24,975 nt of DNA from positions 1-24,975 of IMG/VR virus record IMGVR_UViG_3300044971_001475; one strand, written 5' to 3'. A model generated the notes under the pieces. The model was not told where the DNA came from and ran no database searches. It saw only the letters and a list, made by a program, of their open reading frames with translations. The DNA is from a virus. A program made the position numbers and the translations under genes. This document shows, piece by piece, positions 21,862 through 24,975 of this stretch. Within the stretch, counting starts at the first letter, position 1; the number at the start of each line of letters is the position of its first letter.

Positions 21862-22479
21862 ATGGAAACAATCAAAGCGACACTGACGGGCAAAGCGCCC
21901 ATTCTTCTGCACAATGGGCATTTAGTCGACCCGCGGAACGTCTTTACGCGCGAAATTGACTCGGCGCAGAAGGCATACAAGAAAGCCAAGAGCGACGCGG
22001 CATTTGACGCGCTGGCGGCGGTTGAATGGCTTGGCGGTCTTTATACGACCGAGCCAATTATTTTTCGGCGCGACGGAAACAAGGTCGTGCTTGAGAACGA
22101 TTCGCCGATCTGCATTGATGGTGAGATGCTGACGCGGTGCTTAGTTCAGAGCGCTGGCCGGAAAGAGGTGGCGGCATTCAAGGCCGGGGTTTTTTGCGAC
22201 GGCATGTTTCAACTGCGCGTCGGCGGGAAGGCTGCGACGACGCAGCGATGTTTTTTGGATCCGCGCTATCAGTACACTCGGCCGGCCAAAATCGGCACGA
22301 GCAAGATTATGCGGACGCGGCCACGGTTTGACGCGTGGTCGGTTGAGATTGAGATTCAGTATCTGCCAGAGATTGTGACGCGGCGCGACGTTGAAGACGC
22401 GCTAGCGCGGGCTGGCAGTATCAAAGGGATTGGCGACTGGCGGCCGCGCTTTGGGCGGTTTAGCTCGGTCGTTAAATGA
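21862..22479 (+). CDS. Unknown protein flanked by pentamer/hairpin elements (205 residues)
   Basis: ATG 21862 follows GAGGA (spacing five). The 205 residues open METIKATLTGKAPILLHNG, then a helix KKAKSDAAFDALAAVEWLGG, DSPICIDGEMLTRCLVQSAG, and later TSKIMRTRPRFDAWSVEIEI. It ends GSIKGIGDWRPRFGRFSSVV. I recognise this as a recurring unknown phage protein often near recombination genes, but no experimentally known function. The opening beta strand with PILLHNG and the Gly/Arg-rich ending GIGDWRPRFGRF recall RAMP/Cas7-like RNA-binding folds, a loose resemblance only. It is the only gene between the two pentamer/hairpin regions and so looks like a cassette between repeated borders. Confidence 0.82.
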   Translation: METIKATLTGKAPILLHNGHLVDPRNVFTREIDSAQKAYKKAKSDAAFDALAAVEWLGGLYTTEPIIFRRDGNKVVLENDSPICIDGEMLTRCLVQSAGRKEVAAFKAGVFCDGMFQLRVGGKAATTQRCFLDPRYQYTRPAKIGTSKIMRTRPRFDAWSVEIEIQYLPEIVTRRDVEDALARAGSIKGIGDWRPRFGRFSSVVK

Positions 22480-22480
22480 T

Positions 22481-22579
22481 GGCAAGGCGCGGCGTGCCAG
22501 GGCTCCGCGTGGCGTGGTGTGGCGCGGCAGGGCGAGGCTAGGATAGGCATGGCGAGGCTAGGCAAGGGTAGTATCGCAG
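22481..22579 (+). repeat. Pentamer array 2a plus GGGTAGTATCGCAG
   Basis: Starting two bases after the stop of the previous gene, units of five bases run from 22481 to 22565 without a phase slip. Of 17 units, 13 start with GGC; the others (at 22496, 22506, 22516, 22541) differ by one or two bases. The 18th unit, at 22566, begins GGGTAGTATCGCAG (22566-22579). This is the longest of the four arrays. Confidence 0.85.
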
Positions 22580-22581
22580 TA

Positions 22582-22630
22582 CGGGACGCCAGTCCCGCTG
22601 GTGGCCTTCAGCGAGGGGCACAAGCGGGGC
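22582..22630 (+). promoter_or_regulatory. Structured element copy 2 with two alternative hairpins
   Basis: CGGGAC (22582-22587) pairs with GTCCCG (22592-22597) around GCCA. Alternatively GTCCCGCT (22592-22599) pairs with AGCGGGGC (22623-22630), one pair being T-G, and after one G-A mismatch GTG (22601-22603) pairs with CAC (22619-22621). The loop (22604-22618) contains CTTCA, GCGAG and GGG, as in copy 1. Compared with copy 1 the stem bases differ but pairing is kept, so the structure, not just the sequence, seems conserved. Confidence 0.72.
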
Positions 22631-22691
22631 AGGGCGCGGCAGGGCGTGGCAGGGCCGGGCTAGGCGCGGCAAGGCACGGGTAGTATCGCAG
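22628..22691 (+). repeat. Pentamer array 2b plus GGGTAGTATCGCAG
   Basis: GGC occurs at 22628, 22633, 22638, 22643, 22648, 22653, 22658, 22663, 22668 and 22673, exactly every five bases, and the next unit at 22678 begins GGGTAGTATCGCAG (22678-22691). A ribosome binding site (AAAGGAG, 22700-22706) and the next ATG at 22711 follow. The layout copies array 1b. Confidence 0.84.
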
Positions 22692-22710
22692 GGAACAACA
22701 AAGGAGCAAA

Positions 22711-23163
22711 ATGCAATATCCATTAGACTTTTCAGCGCTGGACAAGGGCCAGCTACTAGAAATTGAGACGCTGGAGGCCGTATTCGCGCAGCGTTACGAA
22801 ACCAGCAACGACTGGGATTTGCAGCTAATGAAGCTGCAGGGATTGATTCACGCGCATCGGTCGGACATTACGGTAACCATTGACCGCGACCGTCTGCGCG
22901 TGCTGACTGATGCGGAGGCCAGCGAACACAATGCGCAGCTAGTGGCGCGGGGCGCTCGGTTGATTATGAGCCGCAACGAGCGGCTTTTGTCGGTGGATCG
23001 TGGGCAGCTTGACGCGGACCAGTCAATCGCCCATGACCGGCGCGTTTTGGTGTCATCGGCGCTGGCGGCTGGCGTTGCTGAGAGCAGGCGGCGGATAGTG
23101 GCTGTGCCGGGCAACGGTCTGCCGCGTCGGTCGCAGCAGCTTGGGGTGGAGGAGATAGCCTAA
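22711..23163 (+). CDS. Unknown phage protein downstream of the second repeat region (150 residues)
   Basis: ATG 22711 with AAAGGAG four bases upstream. The first 60 residues are helical (LDKGQLLEIETLEAVFAQRY, LQLMKLQGLIHAHR), then a short beta piece (ITVTIDRDRLRVLTDAEAS), then a basic helical C-terminal part (NAQLVARGARLIMSRNERLL) and a tail with PGNGLPRRSQQ. The layout, helical start, TVT..RD.LRVLTD.EA..HN and a basic helix, recalls a recurring family of unknown proteins in tailed phages, often paired with the preceding gene. The basic surface would suit nucleic acid binding, but this is inference. It overlaps the next gene as TAATG. Confidence 0.75.
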   Translation: MQYPLDFSALDKGQLLEIETLEAVFAQRYETSNDWDLQLMKLQGLIHAHRSDITVTIDRDRLRVLTDAEASEHNAQLVARGARLIMSRNERLLSVDRGQLDADQSIAHDRRVLVSSALAAGVAESRRRIVAVPGNGLPRRSQQLGVEEIA

Positions 23164-23345
23164 TGGAAATCATCGGAGCAGTCCTAGTCCTCGCCGTCTG
23201 CGCCCTGGCCTTGGCGCTGCATCAGTACGGGCGAGCAAGCGTGTGGCTCGTCATCGCGACGCGGGCCAAGGCGAACTACGAGGCCGCGCTGCTGCGGGAG
23301 CGCCGGACGGCGGAGTTGAAGGCGGAGTGGGGGGTGGTGCGGTGA
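23163..23345 (+). CDS. Small membrane-anchored coiled-coil protein (60 residues)
   Basis: ATG 23163 overlaps the previous stop (TAATG). Residues about 3-20 form one hydrophobic helix (IIGAVLVLAVCALALAL), followed by a charged helical tail (RAKANYEAALLRERRTAELK). This resembles small Rz-like or spanin-type i-component sizes and topology, but it is in the early region away from the lysis genes, so that is only a loose thought. It is coupled to the next gene by GTGA. Confidence 0.65.
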   Translation: MEIIGAVLVLAVCALALALHQYGRASVWLVIATRAKANYEAALLRERRTAELKAEWGVVR

Positions 23346-23596
23346 CCGTTGACGATTGGAGAGCACGATACGACGGTTTGAATGCCGAGACCGACCGGCT
23401 ACGGGCCGAGGTCAAGCGGCTGCAAGCCGACGCCGAGCGGGCGCGGTGGTGCGAGGAGATAAAGGCGACCGTATCTTACAACGGCATCACGCAGAAGTGG
23501 ACGGTCATTGCCGATGAGCCAATGCCGTGGCGTCGTCGGTACTTTAACAACCCCGACCGCAACGCCGCGATTGACGCGGCACGGGGGAAAGTATGA
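23342..23596 (+). CDS. Hypothetical protein with coiled-coil start (84 residues)
   Basis: GTG 23342 overlaps the previous stop (GTGA). The first 40 residues are a charged coiled coil (WRARYDGLNAETDRLRAEVK, then RLQADAERARWCEEI) and the rest is a small mixed module (TVSYNGITQKWTVIADEPMP, RRRYFNNPDRNAAIDAAR), which is reminiscent of the compact phage modules with a conserved W and a terminal D-x-A-x-D-x-A-R element. No family can be named. It overlaps the next gene as ATGA. Confidence 0.7.
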   Translation: MTVDDWRARYDGLNAETDRLRAEVKRLQADAERARWCEEIKATVSYNGITQKWTVIADEPMPWRRRYFNNPDRNAAIDAARGKV

Positions 23597-24015
23597 ATTA
23601 CACAGAGGCAGTAGTGCAGAAGTTTGAGAGATTGCGGGCCCGCCTCGCCGCCGTCGAGGCCGAGCGGGACGCCGCCCAGGCCGGGGAGGCGCGGGCGGTG
23701 GAGGCGCTGCGGGCAGTAGTTGCTGCGGTCTTGCCGCACGAAGAAGACACCTGGACCATGAAAGGATCAGCCCTCCGTCATGTGCATCGAGTACTGGACC
23801 AATACGAGCCTACGCCCGACAATCAGCCTTCCGCCCTCGACTGGCTCGCCCGGCAGCGGGCAGAGGCGGTTGCCGCGTGGATCGAAAAGCAGGTAGCCGA
23901 GAACCTGGAGCGCTACGGAACGCACTATTACGAACGGACGACTGACGACCTTATGCGCGAGGCCGCAGCTTTCCGCGCCGCCGCGCTTCGTGCGGGGGAG
24001 GTGGACAATGACTAA
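23593..24015 (+). CDS. Hypothetical coiled-coil protein (140 residues)
   Basis: ATG 23593 overlaps the preceding stop (ATGA). Residues 1-45 are a strong coiled coil (YTEAVVQKFERLRARLAAVE, AERDAAQAGEARAVEAL). The middle has a hydrophilic HEEDTWTMKGSALRHVHRVL piece, and the C-terminal part is helical (ARQRAEAVAAWIEKQVAENL, TDDLMREAAAFRAAAL). It contains no recognisable catalytic motif. It overlaps the next gene by eight bases. Confidence 0.72.
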   Translation: MNYTEAVVQKFERLRARLAAVEAERDAAQAGEARAVEALRAVVAAVLPHEEDTWTMKGSALRHVHRVLDQYEPTPDNQPSALDWLARQRAEAVAAWIEKQVAENLERYGTHYYERTTDDLMREAAAFRAAALRAGEVDND

Positions 24016-24319
24016 CGAACAGAAGGCCGCAAGGCTGGAGGAGATCGCTACCCACTACATCCAGATCGGGCAGAAGGACGCCACGCTCCTCCGCGAGGCT
24101 GCGGCAATGATGCGGGAGCGGGGAGAGTCGGGCTGGACGGCGCAGTTTGAACGTGAGTACAAAGGCAAAACGCTCGCGGTTGTCGAGGCGGGGCCGGTTG
24201 GCTGGTACTGGTATGTTGACGGGTCCGCTGATTATGAGGCGGAAATCGCGCCCACCCTCGAAGCCGCCCAAGCCGCCGCCGTGGCGTGGGTGGACGAGCA
24301 GGAGGGGTGCGATGCCTGA
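24008..24319 (+). CDS. Hypothetical protein (103 residues)
   Basis: ATG 24008 is preferred over GTG 23990 because GGGGGAGG (23995-24002) is six bases before it. Residues 1-40 are helical (EQKAARLEEIATHYIQIGQK, LLREAAAMMRERG), and residues 45-95 form a small alpha/beta unit (FEREYKGKTLAVVEAGPVGW, YWYVDGSADYEAEIAPTLEA, then AVAWVDE). The second part looks like a compact domain found in small phage proteins, of unknown role. It overlaps the next gene by eight bases. Confidence 0.7.
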   Translation: MTNEQKAARLEEIATHYIQIGQKDATLLREAAAMMRERGESGWTAQFEREYKGKTLAVVEAGPVGWYWYVDGSADYEAEIAPTLEAAQAAAVAWVDEQEGCDA

Positions 24320-24437
24320 CGACCGCCACACCGCCGCCGACCGCGACGATCTGGCGCGGGAGCAGCGCCGGGAGCGTAGAGAACGAGAGGAGTATCTGAC
24401 CGAAGAAAGGGAGACTTATGGAACAACAGAAAGTTGA
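24312..24437 (+). CDS. Small charged helical protein, duplicated copy A (41 residues)
   Basis: ATG 24312 overlaps the previous stop. The 41 residues are almost wholly charged and helical (TAADRDDLAREQRRERRERE, EYLTEERETYGTTES). The part from LAREQ to TYG is closely similar to the gene at the right edge of the window (AREQREQRRMREEYLEDEEK, TYG). Its last 20 bases overlap the start of the next gene, and the sequence that encodes ETYG supplies the GGGAG ribosome binding region and ATG for that gene. No function is known. Confidence 0.65.
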   Translation: MPDDRHTAADRDDLAREQRRERREREEYLTEERETYGTTES

Positions 24438-24882
24438 TTTGGACGCGCTGGAAGCGGTACTAACGAGCAGTACGCCGGGGGAGGCGCGACTGCTGCCTAA
24501 TGGCGGGGCGGGATTGGAGGAGGATCGGACGTATTGGGGCGTTGTGGGTGGCAAGGGCTATTACCATGGCGCTGGGGCTGGCGGGTTTTGCCTCACCGGG
24601 TTTATCGACAAGGAGCATGCTGAACGCCTCGTCGCGTCTTACAACGCCCTCCCCGCCCTCATCGCCGAGTTGCGGCAACTCCGGGCGCGGATAACGCCGG
24701 AGGTGATCGGGGAAAAGCACCGGGACGGGAACTGGTGGCTGGTGTGGCATCCGGAATTTGAGCATTGGTTGAAGTGTCGATTCTGGCACGATCAATGGAT
24801 GGTAAGTGGTCCTGCGCAATTGGGGCTGTGTACCACCCCAACCCACGTCCTCCCCATGCCGCCCGACCCGGAGGCCCAATGA
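24418..24882 (+). CDS. Hypothetical protein (154 residues)
   Basis: ATG 24418 lies inside the end of the preceding gene, with AAGGGAG (24406-24412) six bases before it. The N-terminal third has a Gly-rich stretch (GVVGGKGYYHGAGAGGFCLT), the middle a helix (KEHAERLVASYNALPALIAE), and the last third is rich in Trp and His (NWWLVWHPEFEHWLKCRFWH). The Trp/His cluster could be a metal or ligand site, but no family is recognised. It overlaps the next gene through ATGA. Confidence 0.72.
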   Translation: MEQQKVDLDALEAVLTSSTPGEARLLPNGGAGLEEDRTYWGVVGGKGYYHGAGAGGFCLTGFIDKEHAERLVASYNALPALIAELRQLRARITPEVIGEKHRDGNWWLVWHPEFEHWLKCRFWHDQWMVSGPAQLGLCTTPTHVLPMPPDPEAQ

Positions 24883-24975
24883 GACCGCCCGATCAGGCGC
24901 GGGAGCAGCGAGAACAGAGACGAATGAGAGAGGAGTATCTGGAAGATGAGGAGAAGACCTATGGACAACAGGATT
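24879..24975 (+). CDS. Small charged helical protein, duplicated copy B (partial, runs off the window)
   Basis: ATG 24879 overlaps the previous stop (ATGA). The visible 32 residues (MRPPDQAREQREQRRMREEY, LEDEEKTYGQQD) align with the gene at 24312 over AREQR..RR.REEYL..E..TYG. At 24961, within the TYG codons, there is an ATG in another frame (MDNRI), at the same relative place where the next gene starts in copy A (MEQQK), so a further gene probably begins there and continues beyond the window. Confidence 0.6.
   Translation, partial: MRPPDQAREQREQRRMREEYLEDEEKTYGQQD

Noticed and set aside
21708-22691. CRISPR array at the repeated GC-rich region
   Set aside because: Units are five bases with no spacers of regular length, and no cas genes are present; the Cas4-like protein is a phage exonuclease by its motifs and its RecT neighbour.
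1-24975. tRNA genes, integrase and attachment site
   Set aside because: I saw no cloverleaf-like sequence with a CCA end and no tyrosine or serine recombinase in the translated frames; a computed search was not possible.

Overview
The window is a stretch of a tailed-phage (Caudoviricetes, siphovirus-like) genome or prophage with a high-GC host. Every supported gene lies on the + strand. Genes are packed tightly, most joined by ATGA, GTGA or TAATG overlaps, which suggests translational coupling. Several genes carry AGGAGG-type ribosome binding sites. The host cannot be fixed from the sequence. GC content is high (judged by eye), and a secreted protein has a short signal peptide ending AFAQ, a style common in Acidobacteriota. 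That host link is only a weak inference.

Left part, positions 1-18687, is the late structural operon in HK97-like order: 3' end of the large terminase, portal, prohead protease, major capsid protein, a small probable capsid accessory protein, gp6-like connector, head closure, gp10-like and terminator-like tail completion proteins. Then come two tandem paralogous tail tube proteins and a tail assembly chaperone pair (gpG and gpG-T) joined by a -1 ribosomal frameshift at an A AAA AAC site followed by a hairpin. After these are the tape measure protein, a 1317-residue tail hub/fibre fusion, a small coiled-coil protein, a second fibre with a C-terminal S74-type intramolecular chaperone, and a DUF7936-like protein. 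The operon ends with small unknown genes, a holin of the phage_holin_4 type, a calcineurin-like metallophosphoesterase and a signal-peptide protein. No endolysin is recognisable here.

At about 18690-18760 a short promoter-like region carries an inverted repeat and starts an early/recombination operon. It begins with a small probable ribbon-helix-helix regulator whose ATG may sit at the transcript start, followed by two tiny membrane proteins, a cluster of hairpins ending in a terminator-like structure, and a small gene of uncertain frame. Next are a Cas4/YqaJ-like exonuclease with a probable iron-sulphur cluster, a RecT-type annealing protein and a small protein with an SSB-like acidic tip. 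This looks like a phage homologous recombination module.

The most unusual part is 21700-22700. Two intergenic regions flank one 205-residue unknown gene. Each consists of a GGCNN pentamer array, the motif GGGTAGTANCG in exact phase with the array, a structured hairpin, a second pentamer array, and the motif again. The two hairpins keep their pairing while differing in stem sequence, and in each copy one arm can pair in two mutually exclusive ways. This looks like a conserved DNA or RNA element used twice. The right end (22711-24975) is a run of small accessory genes, mostly charged or coiled-coil, including a duplicated 41-residue gene that each time overlaps the start of the following gene.
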